Part shown: in pieces, positions 53,603-61,796 of the stretch
Numbering within the stretch: the stretch's first letter is position 1
Layout of the letters: the number at the start of each line of letters is the position of its first letter
Source of the DNA: Vespertiliibacter pulmonis
GTDB taxonomy: Bacteria > Pseudomonadota > Gammaproteobacteria > Enterobacterales > Pasteurellaceae
Length of the DNA: 64,000 nucleotides
Direction: 5' to 3'
Assembly (NCBI RefSeq): GCF_013377275.1
Contig: NZ_CP016615.1
Coordinates: 1,188,830-1,252,829, forward strand
Program-made: the position numbers and the translations under genes
The notes under the pieces: generated by a model
Seen by the model: only the letters and a program-made list of their open reading frames with translations
Database searches by the model: none
Told to the model about the DNA's origin: nothing

Positions 53603-53742
53603 AAAAATACCTATCTATAATGTTTAAATAAATTGAATGTGTAAAGATGAGCAAGCTGTGTTCTGTTTTTTATAGAGAAATGCTCAGTAGTTTACTCTTT
53701 TTTCAATAAGGGAAAAAGCATCTTAAAATATTTTCCTATTGT

Positions 53743-54942
53743 TTATATTTCATCTTCAAAAAAACTAAGAGCTATATCTAATCTATTGAAAAAGCGATCA
53801 ATGTCTTGCTCGTTATTATAATGAGCAAGGGAAAGGCGAATTGTGCCACTTTGCTGTAAATAGCGGAGGTAAGGTTTAGCGCAATGTTCTCCAACTCGTA
53901 AAGCAATTTTTTGTTCAGTTAATATTGCTGAAATATCGGCGTGGTGAAGTTGATTAAAGATGAAACTTATTGTTGGGCTATTATGTGTTGAGCCAATTAT
54001 TTTCAAATTAGGGTAATTAACTAACCGCTTGCGGGTGGCTTCTGCCAGTGTATATAGCGATTGGTTTAAGGCTGAGAAATCCCATTGATTGAGCCATTCT
54101 AATACACGCCCAAAGCCGATAATGCCTGCAATGTTTGGTGTTCCCGCTTCAAGGCGATAGGGTAGCTCTGCTAAAGTTAACTGTTCAGCGTTAATGTCTT
54201 TTAGCATTTTTCCACCAAAGGTAAGCGGTTGGATTTGCGATAAACTTTGCAATTTTCCCATTAATACTCCCACACCTGTTGGACCATACATTTTATGGGC
54301 AGAAAATGCGTAGAAATCAGCATCTAACGTTTGAGTATCTACTTTTTCCGTGCAGACCGCTTGAGCTATATCTAATAAAATTTTAGCGTTGCTGTATTGG
54401 CGGATAATTGGGACAAGTTGTTCCATCGGCTGTCGAACGCCAGTAACGTTAGAAACTAAATTAAACGCTACAAGTTTAGTGCGAGATGATAATGCGTGAT
54501 GTAGTGTATTCGTATCGATTTGATACTTGTTATTTACAGGCAGTACAATTAATTTTGCCCCTGTTCGTTGGGCAAGTTGTTGCCAAGGAATAAAATTGGC
54601 GTGGTGTTCAGCAACTGAAATGATAATTTCATCACCTGCTTGGAGCTGGTAAGCTAATCCATTAGCAATAATATTGATTGAATGAGTTGTGCCACTTGTC
54701 CAAATAACGGCTTGACGGTTTTCTAGGTTAAAACGTTGTGCAATAAGATTTCTCGCCTGTTCGTAGTGTTCACTTTGGCTATGATCGTATTGGCTACGGT
54801 GAACAGATCCTGCAGAGCGGTAAAAATCAGCCGTTTCATCAATTAAAATTTGTGGTTTAAGTGTCGTTGCTGCTGAGTCTAAATAAGTCCATTCAGATTG
54901 AGTAAAAAAAGGGAAATTAGCTCGGAATTGGTTTGTGATCAT
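53743..54942 (-). CDS. csdA: Cysteine desulfurase, CsdA/SufS class
   Basis: PLP enzyme of 399 residues that takes sulfur from cysteine for iron-sulfur clusters or tRNA thiolation. The PLP lysine is Lys217 in FSAHKMYGPTG, the persulfide Cys is Cys354 in RVGEHCAKPYL, and VAEHHANFIPWQ is a class II desulfurase block. It is nearest E. coli CsdA in pattern. One oddity is DIAQAV where the family has DGAQG(A/S). No csdE or suf genes are adjacent. The start overlaps the stop of the upstream nuclease gene by four bases (ATGA). Confidence 0.88.
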   Translation of the reverse strand: MITNQFRANFPFFTQSEWTYLDSAATTLKPQILIDETADFYRSAGSVHRSQYDHSQSEHYEQARNLIAQRFNLENRQAVIWTSGTTHSINIIANGLAYQLQAGDEIIISVAEHHANFIPWQQLAQRTGAKLIVLPVNNKYQIDTNTLHHALSSRTKLVAFNLVSNVTGVRQPMEQLVPIIRQYSNAKILLDIAQAVCTEKVDTQTLDADFYAFSAHKMYGPTGVGVLMGKLQSLSQIQPLTFGGKMLKDINAEQLTLAELPYRLEAGTPNIAGIIGFGRVLEWLNQWDFSALNQSLYTLAEATRKRLVNYPNLKIIGSTHNSPTISFIFNQLHHADISAILTEQKIALRVGEHCAKPYLRYLQQSGTIRLSLAHYNNEQDIDRFFNRLDIALSFFEDEI

Positions 54943-55634
54943 TTTTTTGCCTTACGATAAATTCGATTACAAGGAATGCCATCTCGATTGCCATCAAGTT
55001 CTTGCCAGCCACATTGGTGGAAGTAGCGTTCTACTTGGGAGTAGGGGAGTTTTAATTTTTCCATCTGTTTACAGCTTAGTTTGATAGCGCAATTCAGATC
55101 TGTTGCAAGCGGTCGCATTGGGGCATTTTTTTGCAAAGAATTATTGGAATGTAACCGCTTGTTTGCTCGCCATTCGGCTGGCTCGATTGGGTGTTGATCT
55201 TGCCATAACCCTATTTTAGCGAGTTTCGCTGCTTGCTGGGCTTGTTGGTAAATGGGCTGAGTTTTTTTGTATGCCCACGCCATTCCAAGTTGAACCATTT
55301 TTAAATTGATATTTTGATTGTGTTCATCAAATAGGACACCAAGATAGCGATGATACAAATCATTCCCCGTAATTTGCAAGGTTACGGTTTTCTTAAATGC
55401 AAGTTGAGCTAATGCTTGTTTTGCTTTGTTCCCGAAGGGTTGGGCGGATTCTGGAGCATCAATATAGAGCAGTCTTACTTTATATTGGGTGCTTTGTTTT
55501 AAACAGGTTAGGGTATCGCCATCAGTAATTCCTACTACTTTGCATTGAATTTGCCGAGTATTTGCCGTAGAAAATGAAGTGAATAAGTATAATATACTGA
55601 AAAATGTAATTTTTATGGGGTTTTTGTGTTTCAT
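54939..55634 (-). CDS. Secreted thermonuclease-like protein with excalibur domain
   Basis: Protein of 231 residues: signal peptide (ITFFSILYLFTSFSTA), a staphylococcal-nuclease (OB-fold) domain (about 27-150) with the acidic/basic active-site pattern GDTLTC...VRLLYIDAPE...DLYHRYLGVLF, then a C-terminal calcium-binding excalibur module with paired Cys and DGNRDGIPCNRIYR (about 212-226). It is likely a periplasmic or secreted Ca-dependent nuclease. The coupling of this gene to csdA by a four-base overlap has no obvious functional logic. Confidence 0.85.
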   Translation of the reverse strand: MKHKNPIKITFFSILYLFTSFSTANTRQIQCKVVGITDGDTLTCLKQSTQYKVRLLYIDAPESAQPFGNKAKQALAQLAFKKTVTLQITGNDLYHRYLGVLFDEHNQNINLKMVQLGMAWAYKKTQPIYQQAQQAAKLAKIGLWQDQHPIEPAEWRANKRLHSNNSLQKNAPMRPLATDLNCAIKLSCKQMEKLKLPYSQVERYFHQCGWQELDGNRDGIPCNRIYRKAKK

Positions 55635-55768
55635 TTCAGAGTTTTTTTCTAAAAAATAAAATAAATTAGTATTTTATTTCAAATTAGTGTAAAAATATTG
55701 TTGTATTAAGTTAAATTTTATGCTTAAAATCAAAGCCTATTTTAATAAAAATAATTTTGGACGTTATT

Positions 55769-57028
55769 ATGACACAACAATCTGATTCAGTATCTACTTG
55801 GCAAACAAAGTTTGCTGCAATGGGGCCAGGTATTTTAATGGCTTCAGCTGCGGTGGGCGGTTCGCACATTATTGCATCGACGCAGGCAGGGGCTATTTAT
55901 GGCTGGCAATTAGCGATTATTATTTTGTTAGCTAATTTTTTTAAATATCCATTTTTTCGGTTCGGTGTGCAATATACATTAGCAAATAATAAGACGTTAA
56001 TTGAAGGTTATAAAGAGAAAGGAAAGATCTATCTTTGGGTGTTTTTTGTATTAAATGTATTTGCCACAATGGTGAATACTGCAGGAGTAGGTATTGTTAC
56101 AGCCGCAATTTTGAGCTTTTTGTTGCCTTCATCATTAGGATTAAGTATTCCTCAATTAAGTATTATTGTGATTATTTCAACTTGGGCGTTTTTATTGTTT
56201 GGTCAGTATCGCTTGTTAGATAAAGTTTCGAAGTGGATTATGATTGCACTTACCATATCAACAGTAACTGCAGTGGTGATCGCTGCATTTAAAACGAAGG
56301 TGGTTGCTCCTGATTTTGTTGAAGCATCACCTTGGAATTTGGCGTCTCTTGCTTTCATTGTGGCATTAATGGGGTGGATGCCTGCACCTATTGAGATTTC
56401 GGCAATTAATTCAATGTGGGTTGTTGCTAAAAAACGGTTCGCAAAAATTTCTTATCAAGATGGATTGTTTGATTTTAATGTAGGTTATATCGGTACTGCT
56501 ATTTTAGCGATTATCTTTTTAGCGTTAGGGGCTTTTGTTCAATATGGAACAGGGGAGCAAGTTGAGCAAGCGGGTGTAAAATATATTGCCCAGCTCATTA
56601 AAATGTACGCTTATGCGATTGGCGATTGGTCAAGATTATTAATTGCTTTCATTGCGTTTATGTGTATGTTTGGCACAACAATTACGGTAATTGACGGTTA
56701 TTCTCGTGCAAATGCAGAAGCGTTTCGTTTATTGTCTAAGAACGCAGTAAGAGCTCAAACAAGCCTTAATATTTGGATGACGATTTCCGCTGCAGTAGGG
56801 ATTATTATCATTACAATGTTTATGAGTGATGTAGCGGTAATGTTACAGTTTGCGATGATCTGTTCGTTTGTTTCTACCCCAGTGTTTGCTTGGTTGAATT
56901 TATCTCTTGTATTGAAAGGTGAATATCGTGTAACAGGTGGGTTATTGTGGCTATCTATTGTAGGCTTAATTTATTTAGCGGGTTTTGCATTGCTATTTAT
57001 TGTCTATCAATTGGGCTGGCTAGGTTAA
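55769..57028 (+). CDS. NRAMP-fold membrane transporter without canonical metal motifs
   Basis: Inner-membrane protein of 419 residues with about eleven helices, recognisable as NRAMP-related from the overall helix pattern and MGPGILMASAAVGGSHIIAS at helix 1. Genuine Mn/Fe NRAMP proteins have DPGN in helix 1 and MPHN in helix 6. Here the corresponding positions read AVGGSH and MGWMPAPIEIS, so the usual Asp-Asn-Met metal site is missing. Similar motif-poor proteins occur in Haemophilus and relatives as uncharacterised NRAMP-family members. The start ATG 55769 is preferred to a TTG four codons upstream. Substrate unknown. Confidence 0.75.
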   Translation: MTQQSDSVSTWQTKFAAMGPGILMASAAVGGSHIIASTQAGAIYGWQLAIIILLANFFKYPFFRFGVQYTLANNKTLIEGYKEKGKIYLWVFFVLNVFATMVNTAGVGIVTAAILSFLLPSSLGLSIPQLSIIVIISTWAFLLFGQYRLLDKVSKWIMIALTISTVTAVVIAAFKTKVVAPDFVEASPWNLASLAFIVALMGWMPAPIEISAINSMWVVAKKRFAKISYQDGLFDFNVGYIGTAILAIIFLALGAFVQYGTGEQVEQAGVKYIAQLIKMYAYAIGDWSRLLIAFIAFMCMFGTTITVIDGYSRANAEAFRLLSKNAVRAQTSLNIWMTISAAVGIIIITMFMSDVAVMLQFAMICSFVSTPVFAWLNLSLVLKGEYRVTGGLLWLSIVGLIYLAGFALLFIVYQLGWLG

Positions 57029-57104
57029 ATCCCGTTATTTTTAGGGTATAGCAGCAAGTTTGGCAAAATTTTTAGGAAAATAACCGCTTGTTGCTATTTT
57101 GTGC

Positions 57105-57132
57105 TTGCAAACAAATGTTTTGTCCGTATAAT
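57105..57132 (+). promoter_or_regulatory. Promoter of the rpsF operon
   Basis: TTGCAA, a 16-base spacer, perfect TATAAT. Predicted start near 57139, leaving a leader of about 85 bases. Confidence 0.75.
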
Positions 57133-57160
57133 TTGCGAGTTCAGTTACATTTATTTTTTA

Positions 57161-57217
57161 ATCCTTGCTTCCAACGCTGGTAACTGGCAATCTTGGAGGC
57201 TGTTAACCCGTAAGGAT
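57161..57217 (+). promoter_or_regulatory. S6:S18-binding autoregulatory mRNA leader
   Basis: Two nested stems: ATCCTTGC (57161-57168) pairs with GTAAGGAT (57210-57217), and TTCCAA (57169-57174) with TTGGAG (57193-57198, one G-U). The unpaired strand between them ends in CCCG next to the outer stem, matching the conserved CCG bulge of the described S6:S18 leader, which mimics the 16S rRNA site. The outer stem contains the AAGGA ribosome-binding site, six bases before the rpsF ATG, so protein binding would block translation. Confidence 0.78.
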
Positions 57218-57222
57218 CAGTA

Positions 57223-57583
57223 ATGCGTCACTACGAAATCGTTTTTATGGTTCATCCAGACCAAAGCGAACAAGTACCTGGTATGATTGAACGTTATACC
57301 GCTTCAGTTAAAGAAGCAGGCGGTCAAGTTCATCGTTTAGAAGATTGGGGTCGTCGTCAATTAGCTTACCCAATCAACAAGCTTCATAAAGCACACTATG
57401 TGTTAATGAATGTAGAAGCGCCTCAAAGCGTAATCGACGAGCTAGAAACTAACTTCCGTTATAACGATGCAATTCTTCGTAACTTAGTTGTACATACGAA
57501 AAATGCGGTAACTGAAGCGTCACCAATGGCAAAAGCGAAAGATGAGCGTAAAGCTTCAGAAGCTGTTGTTGAAGTAACAGAGG

Positions 57584-57597
<14 letters not shown>
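57223..57597 (+). CDS. rpsF: 30S ribosomal protein S6
   Basis: Protein of 124 residues: [25 protein letters not shown] at the start, then [27 protein letters not shown]. The C-terminal tail after residue 100 is acidic and unstructured, and its Glu-Glu ending of the E. coli type is replaced by ..TEDAGE. It binds S18 on the ribosome platform. First gene of rpsF-priB-rpsR-rplI; its end overlaps priB by 14 bases. Confidence 0.98.
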
Positions 57598-58148
<551 letters not shown>

Positions 58149-58166
58149 TAAGAGAGGAAGAGTACA

Positions 58167-58616
58167 ATGCAAGTTATTTTATTAGATAAAGTTGTTCACT
58201 TAGGTAATGTGGGTGACCAAGTAAGTGTTAAAGCAGGTTTTGCTCGTAACTTCTTAATCCCACAAGGTAAAGCAGTAATGGCAACGCCAGCGAACATTGC
58301 TCACTTTGAAGCACGCCGTGCAGAATTAGAAGAGAAAGCAGCTAAGGCGTTAGTTGCAGCAATGGATCGTGCAGAACGTATTCAATCAGCAGGTACAATC
58401 ATTATTAAAGCGAAAGCGGGCGATGATGGTCGTTTATTCGGTTCTGTTGGTATGCGTGATGTTGCAGAAGCAATTACTGCAGCAGGTCATCCAGTAGCTA
58501 AAAGTGAAGTTCGTCTTCCTGAAAGTTCACTTCGCGCATTAGGTGAATATGAAGTTAAATTACTTCTTCACCCAGAAGTAACTGCTCTTGTAGCTGTTAT
58601 TGTTGAAGCAGAATAA
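58167..58616 (+). CDS. rplI: 50S ribosomal protein L9
   Basis: Protein of 149 residues with the L9 signature [22 protein letters not shown] in the N-terminal domain, a connecting helix (about 40-75) and the C-terminal domain ([14 protein letters not shown]...[16 protein letters not shown]). Last gene of the operon, closed by a perfect palindrome terminator. Confidence 0.98.
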   Translation: MQVILLDKVVHLGNVGDQVSVKAGFARNFLIPQGKAVMATPANIAHFEARRAELEEKAAKALVAAMDRAERIQSAGTIIIKAKAGDDGRLFGSVGMRDVAEAITAAGHPVAKSEVRLPESSLRALGEYEVKLLLHPEVTALVAVIVEAE

Positions 58617-58632
58617 TCAGCTCTGATGTAAT

Positions 58633-58660
58633 AAAAAACCCGATAATTATCGGGTTTTTT
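58633..58660. terminator. Terminator between rplI and ydcH
   Basis: Perfect 28-base palindrome AAAAAACCCGATAA / TTATCGGGTTTTTT, serving both converging genes. Confidence 0.94.
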
Positions 58661-58681
58661 TATTTATCTAAATATTTGGTT

Positions 58682-58906
58682 TTATTTAGCTTCAGCTGAT
58701 TTTTTCGTTAAAATGCTATAAAGCTCATCTTTTAAGTGTAATTTTTCTTTTTTCAATACTTCAATTTCATTATCAGTTGCAAGTTCAATACGAGCTTCCA
58801 TATTTTTAATTCGTTGGTCTAATTCATTGTGCTTATCGAATAAACGAGAAAAATGTGCATCTTCGGTTTTTAGTTTAGTGATTAACTCACGAAATTCTGG
58901 GAACAT
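58682..58906 (-). CDS. ydcH: YdcH/DUF465 family small coiled-coil protein
   Basis: Protein of 74 residues, nearly all alpha-helical, with the family pattern FPEFRELITKLKTEDAHFSRL, DKHNELDQRIKNME and a Lys-rich KKEKLHLKDELYSIL end. Function unknown; DUF465 members are small cytoplasmic proteins. It is a single gene with GGAG upstream of its start, converging on rplI. Confidence 0.9.
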   Translation of the reverse strand: MFPEFRELITKLKTEDAHFSRLFDKHNELDQRIKNMEARIELATDNEIEVLKKEKLHLKDELYSILTKKSAEAK

Positions 58907-59064
58907 ATAAAACTCCTTATAATAAAAATAATTTACTTGATGATAGTATCACTTTTTGATTTTTATCGTCAATTGAATTTCAGATTTTACTAAGCAAGAG
59001 TATAATTACCTTCAGTAACGAGCATTTAGCGTTATAATAAATTTACTATTTTTCAGAAGATGAG

Positions 59065-59865
59065 ATGAAAATGCGTTATTTCAATCTATTTTTTATATCG
59101 ATCGTTTTATTTCCTCTGGCGGTATCAGCTAATTGGAAGAAGATTAATGATATTGACTATGTTTGGGGCCCTTTCACTATTTATAATTTATCACTATTTT
59201 CTGAAACGGGTGAATATCAAAAAGAAACCCGCCCTGTGATGCTTACATTAAAATATATGAAGCCTGTTGATGGGCGTGATTTTGCAATTTCTTTAGCTCG
59301 TTCTTGGTCAAAACTAGGTATTACTTTACCAAATCAAGATGAAGTGGTAGATAGATTACGCAAAATTATGCCGAATATTAAAAAAGGTGATTTATTAAGC
59401 TATATTGCATTGGAAGATAAAGGCTATTTTATTTTAAATGATACAGTGATTGATGAAGAGTTTAATAGAGATTTCAATAATGCTGTTGTTGCCGTGTGGT
59501 TAGACCCAAGAGTCGAAATTGGAAAAGCTTTATTAGCGAAGCAACAAAAAATAGAAATGTTGAAGCCAAGTATTGCTGTTCCTGATTCGGATCGAAATGC
59601 AGATAATATTTTATTAAAAACGGATCAAATAGAACAGTCAATTGAAAAAATATCAGATGAAACTAAAAATAATTTTGATAAAAGCACAGTAAGTGATAGC
59701 AATCAGAACAATGATATAAAGCCTGAAATGAATCGGGAAACAGGCAATAAAGATGAGAAAAAAGCCATTGGGAAAGATGATAAAGAAGAAAATAGTGAAG
59801 AAGATTCTTTGGAAGTTTTTCCACCTAATGATCCCGTGTTATTAAAAGAACAGCCAGTAAGTTAA
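59065..59865 (+). CDS. Exported protein of unknown function, possible chalcone-isomerase-like fold
   Basis: Protein of 266 residues with a signal peptide (cleavage expected after VSA, about residue 22). A folded part (about 23-170) contains GPFTIYNLSLFSETGEY, MLTLKYMKPVDGRDFAISLARSW and a GYFILNDTVIDEEFNRDFNNAVVAVWLD segment. A low-complexity acidic/Lys tail (about 190-266) follows. The ..LxLxYxxxVxGxxxAxxxxxxW.. pattern reminds me of chalcone-isomerase-like secreted proteins; this is a weak guess. ATG 59071 is an alternative start. It stands alone between ydcH (divergent) and a LysE-type gene (convergent). Confidence 0.7.
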   Translation: MKMRYFNLFFISIVLFPLAVSANWKKINDIDYVWGPFTIYNLSLFSETGEYQKETRPVMLTLKYMKPVDGRDFAISLARSWSKLGITLPNQDEVVDRLRKIMPNIKKGDLLSYIALEDKGYFILNDTVIDEEFNRDFNNAVVAVWLDPRVEIGKALLAKQQKIEMLKPSIAVPDSDRNADNILLKTDQIEQSIEKISDETKNNFDKSTVSDSNQNNDIKPEMNRETGNKDEKKAIGKDDKEENSEEDSLEVFPPNDPVLLKEQPVS

Positions 59866-59903
59866 AATAGTGGGAAATTTGCTCATTCTTTTCTTATTTA
59901 TTG

Positions 59904-60536
59904 CTAATAAGGAAAATTAATTAAGCCTGCTATTCCTTCATAAATAAGGCGAGTACCAAATAGGATAAAAATGACTCCTGCGAAATTATCTAAATAATGA
60001 TTATATTTAGCGTAAAACATTCTTACCTTTTTATGCGATAAAAGAATTGATAGGCTAATAAAATAGCATAAGGAACTGCCCATTAGTATTGATAATACGA
60101 AAAGGCTATCAATTAGCTGAGATAAATTTTGCAAATATCCAGCTAATACACTGCTGAAAAATACAACGACTTTGGGATTAGATAAGTTGATTATGAATCC
60201 ATTTATAATTTCTTTAAAAGTCGAGCTATTTTCTCGAGGTGTTGTTATTTCTTCTAATTTAGCATTTTGAGTTATTTTTACCATTTTTATGCCACTATAA
60301 GTTAAATATACACCGCCGATTACCATTAAAAAATTTTGGAAAGAAGGTACGGCTTTATTTAAAAATGATAATCCAAAAAGGACAAGCAATGACCAAAAAC
60401 CGATACCTAGTGAAATACCAATAGACGCTAAAATAGCATTACGCCGTGAATCTCCCATTGCTTTGCGAGAAACGTAGAAAAAGTCAGGGCCTGGGCTAAT
60501 TAATCCAACGAGTTGGACAATAAAAATTGTCCACAT
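59904..60536 (-). CDS. LysE/RhtB family amino-acid exporter
   Basis: Inner-membrane protein of 210 residues with six helices and the family start LVGLISPGPDFFYVSRKAM, followed by GISLGIGFWSLLVLFG and NLSNPKVVVFFSSVL. It probably exports homoserine/threonine-type amino acids, but the substrate is unproven. It begins one base after the pgpA stop; pgpA-lysE order is also seen in H. influenzae. Confidence 0.88.
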   Translation of the reverse strand: MWTIFIVQLVGLISPGPDFFYVSRKAMGDSRRNAILASIGISLGIGFWSLLVLFGLSFLNKAVPSFQNFLMVIGGVYLTYSGIKMVKITQNAKLEEITTPRENSSTFKEIINGFIINLSNPKVVVFFSSVLAGYLQNLSQLIDSLFVLSILMGSSLCYFISLSILLSHKKVRMFYAKYNHYLDNFAGVIFILFGTRLIYEGIAGLINFPY

Positions 60537-60537
60537 A

Positions 60538-61008
60538 TTAAATCCACCAATGGATAATATAAAGAGAAATAAGCGTATAAATAGCCGCTAAAATATCATC
60601 AAACATAATGCCAAATCCATTTTGTAACTGAAGATCGATTGTTTTAATAGGATAAGGTTTCCAAATATCAAATAAGCGGAATAAACCGAATGTGAGTAGG
60701 TAGTAAAGCCAGTTATATTCAGGTAAAAGACAAAAAATAAAAAATAGAGCTACAATTTCGTCCCATACAATTCGTCCATCATCGTGTACGCCAAGATCTT
60801 TACTTGTTTTCTCACAAATATGGCAACCAAATATGAATGATAAAACAGTCAATACCACAAAAAATGTGCTGGAAGCGGTTAGTTGCCATAAAATTATTGC
60901 ACTAATCAGTCCTATTAATGATCCCCAAGTGCCTGGGGCTGGGGTGATTAAGCCTGAACCAAAGCCTACCGCTAGAAAGTGGATTGGATTTTTTATGTTA
61001 ATTTTCAT
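60538..61008 (-). CDS. pgpA: Phosphatidylglycerophosphatase A
   Basis: Inner-membrane phosphatase of 156 residues that makes phosphatidylglycerol. Family sequence: NPIHFLAVGFGSGLITPAPGTWGSLIGL at the start, DDGRIVWDEIVALF (acidic active-site region, about 77-90) and LQNGFGIMFDDILAAIY. In relatives thiL precedes it directly; here a 252-base spacer does. Confidence 0.94.
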   Translation of the reverse strand: MKINIKNPIHFLAVGFGSGLITPAPGTWGSLIGLISAIILWQLTASSTFFVVLTVLSFIFGCHICEKTSKDLGVHDDGRIVWDEIVALFFIFCLLPEYNWLYYLLTFGLFRLFDIWKPYPIKTIDLQLQNGFGIMFDDILAAIYTLISLYIIHWWI

Positions 61009-61260
61009 AAAAATTTTTAAATATTAAGATGATTAAATCCCATTTATAGGAAAATGGGATAGATTTATTTGTTTTATATTACAGGAAATAAGGAGTCATT
61101 TTGCAAAATAAGGTATTAGCCGTAATAATGAGCTTATGGGTTAGTGAATTAATCGTGGTAACCGTACAATCACGCTAATAGATCGTAAAATATCAGTGCG
61201 AAGTGATTTATTGTTAGAATGGTACTTAATTACACCCAAATTCATTCATTAACAAGAATA
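61009..61260. other. Spacer where thiL would be expected
   Basis: Non-coding 252 bases between pgpA and nusB, with a hairpin ATCCCATTT / AAATGGGAT at 61037-61060. On the plus strand AAGGAG (61090-61095) is followed by a 25-codon frame from TTG 61101 to 61178 that encodes a hydrophobic peptide; I do not count it as a gene. I could not recognise any remnant of thiL. Confidence 0.5.
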
Positions 61261-61704
61261 TTATTTACGACCTAGAGCTGGTGCAAGCTTGTCTAAAATA
61301 CCATTAATATATTTATGGCTATCATCTGAACCTAGTACTTTGGCAACTTCAATAGCTTCATTGATGACTACTTTATAAGGGACATCTGTTTCATATTTTA
61401 ATTCATAAGCGGCAAGACGTAATAATGCACGCTCAATAGGATCTACATCATTTTCTGGACGATCTAAATAAGGGCGTAATAGGGTATCAACCATGTCAAT
61501 GTTTTCTACTGTCCCCCGAAATAGTTTGCGGAAATAGGGCATATCAACTTTGTCATTTTCTATGACTGTATTTTCATCGGTAACAAAAGCGAGCTCGGTA
61601 ACAAAAGCTAGTTCAATTTGCTCAACAGGGTTTTGCGAAATTTGCCAAGAATAGATTGCCTGTACTGCACATTCACGGGCTCTGCGACGGGGAGAAAGTT
61701 TCAT
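61261..61704 (-). CDS. nusB: Transcription antitermination factor NusB
   Basis: RNA-binding helical protein of 147 residues that joins NusE (S10) at boxA in rRNA operons. Typical start [19 protein letters not shown] and end [30 protein letters not shown]. It has an extra six residues: ELAFVT occurs twice in tandem near residues 30-42, from an 18-base duplication. In H. influenzae the order is ribH-nusB-thiL-pgpA; here both flanking genes differ. Confidence 0.95.
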   Translation of the reverse strand: MKLSPRRRARECAVQAIYSWQISQNPVEQIELAFVTELAFVTDENTVIENDKVDMPYFRKLFRGTVENIDMVDTLLRPYLDRPENDVDPIERALLRLAAYELKYETDVPYKVVINEAIEVAKVLGSDDSHKYINGILDKLAPALGRK

Positions 61705-61796
61705 AATACCTCAAAATATTGGAAAAGTTTAACGCTCACATAGACTAATTTTAAAACTGCGAGCAAAAAATACTATTGAATTTTACCATATTTCGC

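Noticed and set aside
55650-55700. Small AT-only inverted repeat upstream of the NRAMP-like gene
   Set aside because: Low-complexity A/T sequence makes such pairing likely by chance; no supporting signal.
61101-61178. 25-codon hydrophobic frame with AAGGAG and a TTG start in the nusB-pgpA spacer
   Set aside because: Short, rare start codon, no homology recognised; kept only as a note on the spacer.
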